A stretch of 64,000 nucleotides of DNA from an uncultured Lysobacter sp. (GCA_946480055.1 CAMLID010000004.1:1-64000), one strand, 5' to 3'. Shown: positions 9,004 to 18,644, counted from the stretch's first letter. Numbers and translations: made by a program. Notes: a model not told the origin generated them from the letters alone.

Positions 9004-10814
9004 CTCTGCACACCCTCGCCGAACAGTCGGACTTCCATCGAACCGGTCGCCTGGAGGAAGTCGAAATCCTGTGCGCACGCTACGCCGATCGCTGGCCCGA
9101 GGCGGTGCGCAGCTTCGTCTACGGCTATTCGGGCGAGGGCCGTCCGCTGCGCGCGTTGCTGGTCTCGCGCAGCGGCGCGCTGACCGCCGCGGCGCTGCGC
9201 GAACGCGGCATTCCCCTGCTGATGATCCAGGCCGGCATCCATCCCGGCGAGAGCGACGGCAAGGACGCCGGCTTCGCCGCCCTGCGCGAGCTGCTGGGCG
9301 GGGAACCGATGACCGAACCCAGCCATCCCTGCAAGATCGCCATGCATGCGCCGGCGGCGGACGTGCTGGAGCGCATCGCGCTGCTGTTCGTGCCCGCGTT
9401 CAACGCCGACGGCCACGAACGTGTCGGACGTTGGAACCGGCCGAATCAGAGCGGACCGGAGGAAACCGGCTGGCGCGCCACCGCGCACAACCTCAATCTC
9501 AACCGCGACTACACCAAGGCCGATGCACCGGAAATGCAGGCCATGCTGCAACTGCTGTGCGACTGGGATCCGCTGGTCTGCGCCGACATGCACGTGACCA
9601 ACGGCGCCGATTTCGAGCCGGACGTGTCGATCCAAGTCGAGCCGATCCACCAGGGCGACCCGCAGCTGTATGCCAGCGGCATGCAACTGCGCGATGCGCT
9701 GATCGAAAGGCTGGTCGCGCAGGGTTCGCTGGCGCTGCCGTTCTATCCCGATCTGGCGGTGGCGGACGACCCGGCCTCCGGCTTCCAGCTCACCGTCTAT
9801 TCGCCGCGCTTCTCGACCGGCTACTTCCCGGCGCGTAACCGCTACACGGTGCTGGTGGAAACCCATTCGTGGAAGGACTACGCCACCCGCATCCGGGTCA
9901 CGCGCAACACCATCGTCGGCCTGGCCGAACTGACGGCCGAGCACGGTGCACAATGGCGCGAGGCGGCGCTGCGCGCCGACGCGACCCCGCTCGGCGGCGA
10001 GAACGTGGTGCTGGACTACGCGGCCGGCTGGCGCGAACCGACGGCGGACACCGACGACACAGCGCCGGCCACGGTGCAGGGCGATGCGTCGATCGAGACC
10101 ATCGAGACCATCGAATTTCGCGGCTACGCCTACACTCGCGACCCCTCGCCGATTTCCGGCGAACCCGTCACCGTCTACGATCCGCAGACGCCGCAGATCT
10201 GGCGCGTGCCGTTCCGCCGCAACGTGGCCCCGTCCTTGGTCGTGCGCGCGCCGCGCGGCGGCTACCTGGTGCCGCCCGCCTACGCGCAAGCCATCGAACG
10301 CAAGCTCGCGCTGCACGGACTGAGTTCGCGACGCCTGGATCGGGACGCCGGAACGCTGGAGGTCGAAGCGTTCCGGGCGACGCGCGCACGTTTTTCCGCG
10401 ACGCCGTTCGAGGGGCGTATGCGGCTGACCTTGCAGGGCGCCTGGCGGCCGGAGCCGCAACCGCTGCCGGCCGGCACCTTGTTCGTACCGATCGCGCAAA
10501 CCCGCGCGCGCCTGCTGATGGCGCTGCTGGAGCCGCAGGCACCCGACTCGTACGCGGCCTGGGGCGGCTTCAACGCCCACTTCGAGCCCAAGGAGTACGT
10601 CGAGGCCTACGTGACCGAGATCTTCGCGCTGCGGATGCTCGACGAGGACGCCGTGCTGGCCGCCGAATTCCGGCGGCGCCTGAAGGAGGACGCGGCCTTC
10701 GCCGCCAGCCCCGACGCACGACGCGAGTTCTTCCAAAGATTGCACGCCTCCTGGGATGCGCGCTTCAACATGTACCCGATCTACCGCAGCGACAGCGTGC
10801 CGGCGGAGGTCTGA
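9000..10814 (+). CDS. M14-family zinc carboxypeptidase
   Basis: 604-residue metallopeptidase. Zinc-site motif HPGE gives H81 and E84, the third ligand is H198 in ADMHVTNG, the substrate-binding NR pair is in NLNLNRDY (~168-169) and the catalytic glutamate is E287 in VLVETHSW, so the M14 active site is complete. The ~270 residues after the catalytic domain are not recognised. I see no signal peptide, so it probably acts in the cytoplasm. The ATG at 9000 overlaps the dehydrogenase stop (ATGA), showing tight coupling to hydroxyproline catabolism. A role in releasing hydroxyproline from imported peptides is inferred from that coupling only. Confidence 0.85.
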   Translation: MTLHTLAEQSDFHRTGRLEEVEILCARYADRWPEAVRSFVYGYSGEGRPLRALLVSRSGALTAAALRERGIPLLMIQAGIHPGESDGKDAGFAALRELLGGEPMTEPSHPCKIAMHAPAADVLERIALLFVPAFNADGHERVGRWNRPNQSGPEETGWRATAHNLNLNRDYTKADAPEMQAMLQLLCDWDPLVCADMHVTNGADFEPDVSIQVEPIHQGDPQLYASGMQLRDALIERLVAQGSLALPFYPDLAVADDPASGFQLTVYSPRFSTGYFPARNRYTVLVETHSWKDYATRIRVTRNTIVGLAELTAEHGAQWREAALRADATPLGGENVVLDYAAGWREPTADTDDTAPATVQGDASIETIETIEFRGYAYTRDPSPISGEPVTVYDPQTPQIWRVPFRRNVAPSLVVRAPRGGYLVPPAYAQAIERKLALHGLSSRRLDRDAGTLEVEAFRATRARFSATPFEGRMRLTLQGAWRPEPQPLPAGTLFVPIAQTRARLLMALLEPQAPDSYAAWGGFNAHFEPKEYVEAYVTEIFALRMLDEDAVLAAEFRRRLKEDAAFAASPDARREFFQRLHASWDARFNMYPIYRSDSVPAEV

Positions 10815-11088
10815 GTCCCGCCGGGAGCGAATCGCCGCACATCGGTTTTCGAATCCGATCCCCGCGCACGGGCTTCTCCGCGCTTGCCGCGCTCTCGCCT
10901 CGCCGCGAGGGCTGCCGTCCTATCCACGCCTGCCTCGGCCGCCGGCAGCGGCGCATACCGGCTCCGCCGCAGCCGGACCCTGCACGGTGCGCGCTCGCGT
11001 TGCCGGGCCCAGAGGCACCCGCAGCGGTTTTTTTGCCTAGCGCGCGCCCCACGGGCGACAATCCGCTACCCCTACGCGATCTCCAGCC

Positions 11089-11784
11089 ATGCCCATCCGC
11101 GCCATCCTCACCGACATTGAAGGCACCACCAGCAGCATCTCGTTCGTGAAGGACGTGCTGTTCCCGTACGCGCGCCGCGCCCTGCCCGGCTTCGTCGCCG
11201 CGCGCGGGCGCGAGCCGGCGGTGCGCAAATGGCTGGACGCGGTCGCGACCGAGAACGGCGGCCTGTGCGAGGACGCGATGATCGTCGAGGTGCTGCAAGG
11301 CTGGATCGACGAGGACCGCAAGCACACCGCGCTCAAGGCGCTGCAGGGCATGGTCTGGGCCGACGGCTACAAGGGCGCCGACTTCACCGCGCACATCTAC
11401 CCCGACGCCGCCGTCGCGCTGCGCGCCTGGCACGCGGCCGGGCTGCCGCTGTACGTGTATTCCTCCGGCAGCGTGCCGGCGCAGCGGCTGTTCTTCGGTC
11501 ACAGCGACGACGGCGACCTGACCGGGCTGATCTCGGGCTGGTTCGACACCGAGATCGGCGGCAAGCGCGAGGCCGCCAGCTACGCCCGCATCGCCGAGGC
11601 GATCGGCCTTCCCCCGGGCGAGATCCTGTTCCTGTCCGACGTGGTCGAAGAATCCGACGCCGCGCGCGAGGCGGGCCTGGCCACGGTGCTGATCGACCGT
11701 CTGGACGACTACCCGCGCCCGCGCGAGGGCGAGGCGGCGCACGGGCATGCGCGCGCGACTGCTTTCGATCAAGTCGAGGTTTGA
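11089..11784 (+). CDS. mtnC: Enolase-phosphatase E1 MtnC
   Basis: 231-residue HAD-superfamily enzyme of methionine salvage; it enolises 2,3-diketo-5-methylthiopentyl-1-phosphate and removes the phosphate to give the acireductone used by MtnD. HAD motifs: DIEGTT with D9 and E11, YSSGSV, the lysine in GGKREAASY and [13 protein letters not shown]. It normally adjoins mtnD in relatives, but here the hydroxyproline locus lies between them, followed by a 274-bp spacer (10815-11088) in which I see no gene. It may therefore need its own promoter. Confidence 0.95.
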   Translation: MPIRAILTDIEGTTSSISFVKDVLFPYARRALPGFVAARGREPAVRKWLDAVATENGGLCEDAMIVEVLQGWIDEDRKHTALKALQGMVWADGYKGADFTAHIYPDAAVALRAWHAAGLPLYVYSSGSVPAQRLFFGHSDDGDLTGLISGWFDTEIGGKREAASYARIAEAIGLPPGEILFLSDVVEESDAAREAGLATVLIDRLDDYPRPREGEAAHGHARATAFDQVEV

Positions 11785-11840
11785 CGCGCCGGGCGGGGTT
11801 TTCGCGCACGCCGTCGGTTCGCGCCGCCGCTCCAGGCCTC

Positions 11841-12051
11841 GATCGCGGCTGACGCCGCTCCCACATGCGAACGCGCTTTGGGGTAGGAGCGGCGCAAGCC
11901 GCGACCGCGAACCCACGACTGCGGTCGAGAATCGGTGCGGCCACGTCGATAACGGAGCCGCCTGCGCGCACATCCGATTGTTGCGCTCGAATGCAGCATT
12001 CGTCGTGCCTGCAGTGTCGCGGTCGCGGCTTGCGCCGCTCCTACCCCAAAG
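11841..12051. repeat. REP-like interspersed repeat: perfect 35-bp inverted pair plus a partial third unit
   Basis: The arm at 11876-11910 (core GGGTAGGAGCGGCGCAAGCC) is exactly reverse-complementary over 35 bp to 12017-12051, with 106 bp between. A shorter unit in the right-arm orientation lies at about 11842-11864. Together they fill most of the 390-bp space between mtnC and the YdeI-like gene (11785-12174), where no gene is evident. The same core recurs at 14460-14660 and, degenerate, at 52259-52335. Confidence 0.9.
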
Positions 12052-12174
12052 CTGGGTTCGCCTTTGTGTGGTGATGCATCGACATAAATGCGCGCCACGC
12101 AGCCGGCTCGGGCGTAACCCAGACGTAAAGGCGCAGCGGATACGGCGGCCGTTCATGCGCCACCGCGCCGCGGC

Positions 12175-12759
12175 TCAGCCGTGGATCTTCTCGCCGCGTT
12201 CCAGCATCGCCACCAGCTTCTCGATCCGGGCCGCGCGGGTCTCTGGCTTCTTCGCGGTCTGGATCCGCCACAGCACCGCGTAGCGATTGCTGCGGTCGAT
12301 CTGCTCGAAGAATTTGCGCGCTTTGGCGTTCTTCTTGAACGCCGCGGCCAGGTCGTCGGGCACTTCGATGTTGCGCGCCGAATCGTAGGCCGCCTGCCAG
12401 CGTCCGTCGGCCTGGGCCGCCTCGACCTCGCGCAAACCGCCCGGACGCATGCGGCCGGCCGCGATCAGCGTCTCGACCTTGCCGATGTTGATCTTGGACC
12501 AGACGCTGCGCGGCCGCCGCGGAGTAAAGCGCTGCAGGAAGTACTGCGCGTCGCAGCTGCGCTTGAGGCCGTCGATCCAGCCGTGGCACAGGGCCACGTC
12601 CAGTGCCTCGGGATAGGTCACCGAGACCACGCCCTGGTCCTTCTTGGCGATCTTCAGCCACAGCCCGGGCGCGTCGGCATGCGCGACCAGCCAGGCTTCC
12701 CAGGCCGCGGCGTCGCGGAACAGTTGTATCGGCACATCGGTCGGCAGCTCGGCGGTCAT
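12175..12759 (-). CDS. YdeI/OmpD-associated family protein
   Basis: 194-residue soluble protein. Segments GLWLKIAKK, ALDVALCHGWIDG and FTPRRPRSVWSKIN are characteristic of the YdeI/OmdA family, whose biochemical role is not settled (reports concern stress and peptide resistance in enterics). No signal peptide or membrane helix is seen. The ATG at 12759 lies five bases from the stop codon of the upstream metallophosphoesterase gene, so the two are probably co-transcribed. Confidence 0.8.
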   Translation of the reverse strand: MTAELPTDVPIQLFRDAAAWEAWLVAHADAPGLWLKIAKKDQGVVSVTYPEALDVALCHGWIDGLKRSCDAQYFLQRFTPRRPRSVWSKINIGKVETLIAAGRMRPGGLREVEAAQADGRWQAAYDSARNIEVPDDLAAAFKKNAKARKFFEQIDRSNRYAVLWRIQTAKKPETRAARIEKLVAMLERGEKIHG

Positions 12760-12763
12760 GGCC

Positions 12764-14380
12764 TTATTCCTTGGCGTCCTGCAATCGGTAGATGGTCTGC
12801 GCGCGTTGCTCGCCCTGCCAGGGATCGAGCGTGCGCACCTCGATACGGTGTTCGCCCGCGGCCAGATCGGTCGGCAAGGTCCCGCGCCACAGGTGCGACG
12901 AGGGTTCGGCTTCGGGCGAGCGATCGTAGCCGCGCAGCGCGGCTGCCTGGTCGTCGCGCGCGTTCTCGGCCAGCAGGTTCGGATCGGCTTGCTCGCTGCG
13001 TTGCATCGGCGCCCAGGCGCCGTCGTCGATGCGGAACTCGACCCGGCTGTCGTCCTGGCCCATGTAGACGTTGGCGAATACGGCGAACGCCGGATAGGCG
13101 CCGCGCCGCAGCACGCGCGGCGCGTGCAGCGACATCGCCGGCGTCGACGCGGCCGCGGCGGCCAGGCGCGCGGGATGCCAGCTCAATCGATAGCTGCCGG
13201 CTTCGGCCACCGCCAGGCGCGCGTAGCCGTTGGGCGTGCCGTCGGCCATGGTCGCGTCGGGGATGCCCTGCCCGTCCTTGACCCCGGACCAGAAAGCGCC
13301 GCAGGCGGCGCCGACGTTGTACTCGTGCAGCGGCGCGGCGCCATGCCAACCGTCCTGGGCACCGTGGTAGACATGGCGCTGGACGTGGCCGTGGCCGCTG
13401 AGCAGCAGCACGCGCGGGAAATCGCGCAGCAGCGCGAACAGGCGCTCGCGGTCGGCGTGGCGGAAGGTCTCGCGGCCGGGCGCGCCGTCGAAGAACGGGA
13501 TATGCACGCCGATCACCAGCAGCCGGTCCTTGCGCGCCGTCGCCAGGTAGCGCTCGAGGAAGCCGAACTGCTCCTCGCGCAGGCCGCCGATGTAGGCCGG
13601 ACGCTGGCCGGGCCGGTAGATCACGTCGTCGAGCATCACGAACGAGGCCTCGGGCTCTTCCCAGGCATAGGTGTCCGGGCCGAACACATGGCGGTAGCTG
13701 AGCAGCGAATCCTCGTCGCGGCCGGCGTCGAAGTCGAGATCGTGATTGCCCGGCGCGTGCAGCCACGGTACTTCGAGCTGGGCGGTGGCGCGGTTCAGCG
13801 CGGGGTACAGCGACAGGTCGTCGTGGACGATGTCGCCCAGGCTCAGGCCCAGGTCGGCGACCGCGCCGCGACCGCGCGACTGCGCCAGCAAGGGCTCGAC
13901 GATGTCGCGGCGATAGTAGTCGACGTCGGTGGCGGTCTTGGGCTGCGGATCGGCGAACACCAGTACGTCCAGCTGCGGGCGCGCGCGCGCCTGCTGCGGA
14001 ATCAGGCCGTAGTCGCGGCAACTCGGGAAGGAAGCCGGGATGCCGCCGTACTTGAGCTTGGGCCCGGGCTCGCGCTGCACGTTGAAGCTGAAATCCGGCA
14101 GCCCGTTGTCGCGGCGTGCGACCCGGTAACCCGGCGGTTTGATCACGAAGCTGGTGCGGCCGTCGATCGCCGGCAGGTTGTAGCTGCCGTGGGCGTCGCT
14201 CACCACCAGATCGACGCCGTCGGAGACACGGATGCCGGGCAGACCCGGTTCGCCGTCGTCGCGGCGGCCGTTGCCGTTGCGGTCCTCGTACACGGTGCCG
14301 CTGTTGCACGGCGGCGGCAGCGCCTGGGCGGCGAGCGGTACGATCAAGGCGAGCAACAGCGCTGTAGCGGATGGGCGCAT
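12764..14380 (-). CDS. Secreted calcineurin-like metallophosphoesterase
   Basis: 538-residue exported protein. Signal peptide MRPSATALLLALIVPLAAQA; then an N-terminal beta domain with an SdrD/carboxypeptidase-regulatory look (YEDRNGNGRRDDGEPGLPGI). The central phosphoesterase domain has DPQ, LGDIVHDD, PGNHDLDF, GVHIPFF and GHGHVQRH, i.e. all metal-binding motifs. A ~190-residue C-terminal beta domain follows. The order matches the three-part MetallophosN-Metallophos-MetallophosC family. The start at 14380 is chosen for the signal peptide; the longer frame runs back through the REP region. The substrate is unknown. Confidence 0.87.
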   Translation of the reverse strand: MRPSATALLLALIVPLAAQALPPPCNSGTVYEDRNGNGRRDDGEPGLPGIRVSDGVDLVVSDAHGSYNLPAIDGRTSFVIKPPGYRVARRDNGLPDFSFNVQREPGPKLKYGGIPASFPSCRDYGLIPQQARARPQLDVLVFADPQPKTATDVDYYRRDIVEPLLAQSRGRGAVADLGLSLGDIVHDDLSLYPALNRATAQLEVPWLHAPGNHDLDFDAGRDEDSLLSYRHVFGPDTYAWEEPEASFVMLDDVIYRPGQRPAYIGGLREEQFGFLERYLATARKDRLLVIGVHIPFFDGAPGRETFRHADRERLFALLRDFPRVLLLSGHGHVQRHVYHGAQDGWHGAAPLHEYNVGAACGAFWSGVKDGQGIPDATMADGTPNGYARLAVAEAGSYRLSWHPARLAAAAASTPAMSLHAPRVLRRGAYPAFAVFANVYMGQDDSRVEFRIDDGAWAPMQRSEQADPNLLAENARDDQAAALRGYDRSPEAEPSSHLWRGTLPTDLAAGEHRIEVRTLDPWQGEQRAQTIYRLQDAKE

Positions 14381-14459
14381 GACGGGCTCCGGAGCGGACG
14401 CCGCATTATGCGGGGACCGCCGGCGCGATCGTGTGCCTTGAAGCGCGCTTTTGCACGCC

Positions 14460-14660
14460 TTGGGGTAGGAGCGGCGTAAGCCGCGATTCGCGATGAGACG
14501 GAGTCCTGCGCAAGCGTGGTTGCCGATTGGCCACGGACGTCCGCCAGCTTCGCCGGGCGACGGAATTCGAATCGCGGCCCACGCCGCTCCCACACAGAGA
14601 GCGCGGGACCGTCGGCAGGTGAAGTGGCGGGGTCGCGGCTTGCGCCGCTCCTACCCAAAG
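14460..14660. repeat. REP-like interspersed repeat, second locus, three units
   Basis: Units are at 14460-14496 (GGGGTAGGAGCGGCGTAAGC core, forward), 14569-14595 (GCCCACGCCGCTCCCAC, reverse) and 14627-14660 (GCTTGCGCCGCTCCTACCC, reverse). They fill the gap between the metallophosphoesterase promoter side and the end of hisIE. Because of the units, spurious ORFs from both sides run through this region. Confidence 0.85.
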
Positions 14661-14668
14661 CGGCTGGC

Positions 14669-15328
14669 TTACGCCGGCTCCGAGCCGCGATGCGGCTGGC
14701 CGTGGCGCGACTTCAGCACCGCGACCGCGTCGGCCAGCGACAGGCCGCGCGCGCGCAGCAGCACCAGCAGGTGGTAGAGCAGGTCTGCGGCCTCGCCGCA
14801 CAACGCGGCATCGTCCTCGACCACGCCGGCCAGGGCGGTTTCCACGCCCTCCTCGCCTACCTTCTGGGCGATGCTACGGCGGCCCTGTTCGAACAGACGG
14901 GTGGTGTAGCTGCCGGGCGGACGCTCGCGTTCGCGGCGCGCGACCAAGCCGTCGAGTTCGGCCAGGAAATCGTCGGGCGCGTGCTCGAAGCAGCTGGCGC
15001 GGCCGAGGTGGCAGGTCGGTCCCTGCGGGCGCGCCTGCACCAGCAGGGTGTCGCCGTCGCAGTCGGTTTCGATCGCGACCAGTTGCAGCACGTTGCCGGA
15101 GGTCTCGCCCTTGGTCCACAGGCGTTGGCGGCTGCGGCTGTAGAAGGTGACGTGGCCGCTGACCAGGGTGCGCGCCAGCGCTTCGCGGTCCATGTAGCCC
15201 AGCATCAGCACGCGCAGGGTCGCCGCGTCCTGCACGACCGCGGGCAACAGGCCGCCCTGCTTGTCCCAGGACAAGCCATCGATGGCTTCGGGCGCCAACG
15301 TCGGCCATGGTGCCGGCTCAGTGGACAT
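14669..15328 (-). CDS. hisI: Bifunctional phosphoribosyl-AMP cyclohydrolase / phosphoribosyl-ATP pyrophosphatase HisIE
   Basis: 219-residue fusion catalysing steps 2 and 3 of histidine synthesis. The N-terminal cyclohydrolase half has TKGETSGN, the metal site ETDCDGDTL and the cysteine-containing CHLGRASCF. The C-terminal pyrophosphohydrolase half has the EEGVETALA helix and [10 protein letters not shown]. It is the last gene of the operon; its start overlaps the hisF stop by 11 bp. A REP-like unit sits directly behind the stop codon. Confidence 0.95.
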   Translation of the reverse strand: MSTEPAPWPTLAPEAIDGLSWDKQGGLLPAVVQDAATLRVLMLGYMDREALARTLVSGHVTFYSRSRQRLWTKGETSGNVLQLVAIETDCDGDTLLVQARPQGPTCHLGRASCFEHAPDDFLAELDGLVARRERERPPGSYTTRLFEQGRRSIAQKVGEEGVETALAGVVEDDAALCGEAADLLYHLLVLLRARGLSLADAVAVLKSRHGQPHRGSEPA

Positions 15329-16094
15329 CGCGGATTTCTATGCCTTGCGCGCGCAGTTCGCGCTTGAGTTCGGGAATACGGATCGCGCCGGAGTGGAACA
15401 CGCTGGCGGCGAGCGCGGCATCGGCGTCGGCGTCGCGGAACACCTGGGTGAAATGCTCGATCGCACCGGCGCCGCCGGACGCGACCAGCGGCACCTCACA
15501 GCGCGCGCGCACCGCGCCCAGCTGCTCCAGATCATAGCCGTCGCGCACGCCGTCGCTGCCCATGCAGTTGAGCACGATCTCGCCGGCGCCGCGTTCCTGG
15601 GCCTCGACCACCCAATCCAGGGTGCGTCGCGCCAGCGCGCGGGTACGCTCGGGATCGCCGGTGTACTGGCGCACGCGCCACTGCCCGTCCTCGTCGCGCA
15701 GGCTGTCGATGCCGACCACCACGCATTGCACGCCGAAGGCATCGGCGATCTCGCCGATCAGTTCGGGTCGCTCCAGCGCCGGGGTGTTGATCGAGATCTT
15801 GTCGGCACCGGCGCTGAGCACCGAGCGCGCGTCGTCGACGCTGCGGATGCCGCCGGCGACGCAGAACGGGATGTCGATGCTGCGTGCCACCCGTTCGACC
15901 CAGTCGCGGTCGACGCTGCGGCCCTGCGGGCTGGCGGTGATGTCGTAGAACACCAGCTCGTCGGCGCCCTCGTCGCGGTAACGCAGCGCGAGTTCGACGA
16001 TGTCGCCCATATCGACGTGATCGCGGAAGCGCACGCCCTTGACCACGCGGCCGTCGCGGACGTCGAGGCAAGGGACGATGCGCCGGCTCAGCAT
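15318..16094 (-). CDS. hisF: Imidazole glycerol phosphate synthase cyclase subunit HisF
   Basis: 258-residue (beta/alpha)8 barrel that uses ammonia from HisH to turn PRFAR into imidazole glycerol phosphate and AICAR. The catalytic aspartates are D11 (PCLDVRDG) and D130 ([10 protein letters not shown]); phosphate-binding AGGIRS and [11 protein letters not shown] are present. The ATG at 16094 overlaps the hisA stop by 7 bp, and the stop overlaps hisIE, typical of tight translational coupling. Confidence 0.96.
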   Translation of the reverse strand: MLSRRIVPCLDVRDGRVVKGVRFRDHVDMGDIVELALRYRDEGADELVFYDITASPQGRSVDRDWVERVARSIDIPFCVAGGIRSVDDARSVLSAGADKISINTPALERPELIGEIADAFGVQCVVVGIDSLRDEDGQWRVRQYTGDPERTRALARRTLDWVVEAQERGAGEIVLNCMGSDGVRDGYDLEQLGAVRARCEVPLVASGGAGAIEHFTQVFRDADADAALAASVFHSGAIRIPELKRELRAQGIEIRDVH

Positions 16095-16837
16095 CGCTGT
16101 GCCTTGTGCAGGGCTTCGCCGAGGCCGAAACGGCCTTCGATCAGGGCCTTGCCCAGAACGGCGCCGCGACAGCCGGCGTCGTGCGCGGCGACGATGTCGG
16201 CGATGTCGCGGATGCCGCCGGAGGCCTGCACCTGCATCTCCGGGGCGATCTCGCGCACGTGCCGGTACAGGTCCAGGTTCGGTCCCTGCATGGTGCCGTC
16301 GCGGGACACGTCGGTGCACAGCAGGTGGCGCACGCCGACGTTGGCGAAGTGCTCCAGCATCGGTTCCAGTTGGGCGCCGCTGTCCTCGGTCCAGCCGGCG
16401 ACCGGCAGCCGCCAGTGACCGGTGCTGGACTGGCGCGCGTCCAGGGCGACGGTGATGCGGTCGGCGCCGTAGCGCTGCAGCCAGTCGCCGACGCGGTCGG
16501 GTTCGCGCACCGCCAGCGAGCCGACCACGACGCGGTCGGCGCCGGCGTCGAGGATGGCCTCGATGTCGGCTTCGCTGCGCACGCCGCCGCCGGTCTGCAC
16601 CCGCATCCAACTGGTGGTGGTGATCGCGCGCAGCAGCGGCGCCAGGGTGTAGCCGCCGTAGCGCGCGGCGTCCAGATCGACCAGGTGCAGCCAGCGCGCG
16701 CCGGTGTCGGCGTAGCGCTTGGCCATGGTCAGCGGTTCTTCCTCGTAGGCGGTTTCCCGCTCGTAGTCGCCCTGGTGCAGGCGCACCACGCGGCCGGCGC
16801 GCACGTCGATCGCCGGGTACAGCGTGCAGTTGTTCAT
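16088..16837 (-). CDS. hisA: ProFAR isomerase HisA
   Basis: 249-residue (beta/alpha)8 barrel catalysing the Amadori rearrangement of ProFAR to PRFAR. Active-site D11 (PAIDVRAG) and D176 (CTDVSRDG) are both present, as are the phosphate-binding segments TGGGVRS and ASGGIRD. It overlaps hisH by 4 bp and hisF by 7 bp. Confidence 0.96.
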   Translation of the reverse strand: MNNCTLYPAIDVRAGRVVRLHQGDYERETAYEEEPLTMAKRYADTGARWLHLVDLDAARYGGYTLAPLLRAITTTSWMRVQTGGGVRSEADIEAILDAGADRVVVGSLAVREPDRVGDWLQRYGADRITVALDARQSSTGHWRLPVAGWTEDSGAQLEPMLEHFANVGVRHLLCTDVSRDGTMQGPNLDLYRHVREIAPEMQVQASGGIRDIADIVAAHDAGCRGAVLGKALIEGRFGLGEALHKAQRC

Positions 16838-17436
16838 GCCGGCACCCCGTCGAGGAAGTTACGCAGCAGACGCGCGCCCACCGCCGCCGAACGCTCGGGG
16901 TGGAATTGCGCGCCGTAGCGGTTGTCGCGACCGACCACGGCCGAGAACGGCGCGCCGTGTTCGCTCGCGGCCAGCGTGTCGGGGCCTACCGGCACCGCGT
17001 AGCTGTGCACGAAATAGGCGCGGTCGCCGTCGGCGATGCCGTCCAGCAAGGGCGACGTGCGTCGCCGTTCCAAAGCATTCCATCCCATATGAGGCACGCG
17101 AACTCCCCGGCGCGGTTGCAGTTTGCCGATGCGTCCCGGCAACAGGCCGAGACACTCCACGTCGCCCTCCTCGGACGACTCGAACAGCAGCTGCATACCC
17201 AGGCAGATCCCGAGCAGCGGCTGACGCAGCGCCCGGATGGTGTCGACCAAACCGAGCTCGCGCAGCCGCGCCATCGCTGGCGCCGCCGCCCCGACCCCCG
17301 GCAGGATCACGCGTTCTGCCGAACCGATCGTGGCGGGGTCGGCGCTCAAAACCGCATGCGCACCCAACCGCTCCAGTGCATAACGCACGGAGCCGATGTT
17401 CCCCCCCCCCATATCGATCAGTACGACGTTCGTCAC
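16834..17436 (-). CDS. hisH: Imidazole glycerol phosphate synthase glutaminase subunit HisH
   Basis: 200-residue class I glutamine amidotransferase that feeds ammonia to HisF. Triad: C78 in GICLGMQ, H179 and E181 in QFHPE. The start is GTG at 17436, supported by GAGAGG seven bases upstream. Codons 9-12 (M-G-G-G) contain an uninterrupted run of ten G on the coding strand, a likely slippage site. A 128-bp spacer separates it from hisB, unlike the overlapping junctions elsewhere in the operon. Confidence 0.95.
   Translation of the reverse strand: MTNVVLIDMGGGNIGSVRYALERLGAHAVLSADPATIGSAERVILPGVGAAAPAMARLRELGLVDTIRALRQPLLGICLGMQLLFESSEEGDVECLGLLPGRIGKLQPRRGVRVPHMGWNALERRRTSPLLDGIADGDRAYFVHSYAVPVGPDTLAASEHGAPFSAVVGRDNRYGAQFHPERSAAVGARLLRNFLDGVPA
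17401..17410. repeat. Ten-base C/G homopolymer in the 5' coding region of hisH
   Basis: Ten consecutive C on the plus strand, read as ATG plus nine G in hisH codons 9-12. A one-base change would frameshift hisH after about a dozen residues and could reduce translation of the coupled hisA, hisF and hisIE. Confidence 0.95.
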
Positions 17437-17564
17437 GGAAACCTCTCAACCGTATCGCGGTCCCTCGCGATGGTGCTTATTCAGTTAATCGCGGGATCGG
17501 TACGAAACCGGCCCCGGCGGCCTGCCTGAACGACTGGGCACGGCCCGAACCCCCTGTCGCGGCC
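17437..17564. other. 128-bp spacer inside the his operon
   Basis: The only sizeable gap between his structural genes. It contains an A/T-rich stretch (about 17477-17492) unlike the surrounding G+C-rich sequence, which on the minus strand could serve as an internal promoter for hisH-A-F-IE. I see no clear hairpin or ORF here. Confidence 0.35.
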
Positions 17565-18644
17565 TCAGAGACTGCCCTTGGTGCTGGGCAGGCCATGGCC
17601 CTCGCGCCGGATCGCCTGGCGCAGGGCGCGCGCGACCGCCTTGAAGCAGGCCTCGACCTTGTGATGGTCGTTGTCGCCGCGCACGTTCAGATTCAGGTTC
17701 AGGCCCGCCGACTCACACAACGAGCGGAAAAAATGTGGCACCAGCTCGGTCGGCACGTCGCCCACGCGTTCGCGCGCGAATCCGCCCTCGAACACGAAAT
17801 ACGGGCGCCCGGAGAAGTCCAGCGCGGCGGTCGCCAGGCTTTCGTCCATCGGCAGCACGAAGCCGTAGCGGCCAATGCCGCGCTTGTCGCCGAGCGCCGC
17901 GCGCAGGGCCTGGCCCAGCGCCAGCGCGCTGTCCTCGATGGTGTGGTGCTCATCGATGTGCAGGTCGCCCTTGCACTCCAGCTCCAGCGCGAAACCGCCG
18001 TGCTTGCCGAGCTGCTCCAGCATGTGGTCGAAAAAGCCCAGCCCGGTGCTCACGCGCGGCTCGGCCTCGCGGTCCAGGTCGACGCCGACTTCGATCCGGG
18101 TCTCGCGCGTGTTGCGCTGGATGCGCGCGGTACGCGGCGCATCGGCCAGCGCGTGCGCGATCCCCGGCCAATCCCACTCGCCGCCGAAATCGGCGGTACG
18201 CAGCTGGAAACCGCGGATGCCCAGGTTGCGCGCGAACGCGATGTCGGTGTCGCGGTCGCCGACCATGGCCGAACGCGTCCAGTCGATGCTGCGGTCCTTG
18301 AGCAGGGGCAGCGCCAGGCCGATCGCCGGCTTGCGCGTGGGCGCGTTGTCGGCCGGCAGGCTGCTGTCGATCAGGATGTCGCGGAACTCGATGCCCTGGC
18401 TGGCGAACACCTGCAGCATCAGCGCATGCGGGCCTTCGAAGTCTTCGCGCGGGAACGCCGGAGTGCCCAGGCCATCCTGGTTGCTGATCATCACGAATTG
18501 GTAGCCGGCATCGCGCAGGCGCAGCATCGCCGGGATCACGCCGTCGACGAAGCGCAGCTTGGCGTAGCTGTCGATCTGGTAATCGTCGGGCTCGGCGATC
18601 AGGGTGCCGTCGCGATCGACGAACAGGAGTGGGGTCTGGCTCAT
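17565..18644 (-). CDS. hisB: Bifunctional histidinol-phosphatase / imidazoleglycerol-phosphate dehydratase HisB
   Basis: 359-residue fusion for two steps of histidine synthesis. The N-terminal HAD phosphatase has the nucleophile motif [15 protein letters not shown] and MVGDRDTD. The C-terminal dehydratase has the metal motifs [16 protein letters not shown] and [12 protein letters not shown]. The loop that in E. coli HisB carries a CxHx5CxC zinc site reads [15 protein letters not shown] here, so all four zinc ligands are replaced while the catalytic aspartates remain. It is 22 bp downstream of hisC. Confidence 0.94.
   Translation of the reverse strand: MSQTPLLFVDRDGTLIAEPDDYQIDSYAKLRFVDGVIPAMLRLRDAGYQFVMISNQDGLGTPAFPREDFEGPHALMLQVFASQGIEFRDILIDSSLPADNAPTRKPAIGLALPLLKDRSIDWTRSAMVGDRDTDIAFARNLGIRGFQLRTADFGGEWDWPGIAHALADAPRTARIQRNTRETRIEVGVDLDREAEPRVSTGLGFFDHMLEQLGKHGGFALELECKGDLHIDEHHTIEDSALALGQALRAALGDKRGIGRYGFVLPMDESLATAALDFSGRPYFVFEGGFARERVGDVPTELVPHFFRSLCESAGLNLNLNVRGDNDHHKVEACFKAVARALRQAIRREGHGLPSTKGSL

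Noticed and set aside
11785..12174. Possible small genes between mtnC and the YdeI-like gene
   Set aside because: All frames cross the 35-bp inverted repeat units and encode the same RSYPK-like peptide in repeats; no coding evidence.
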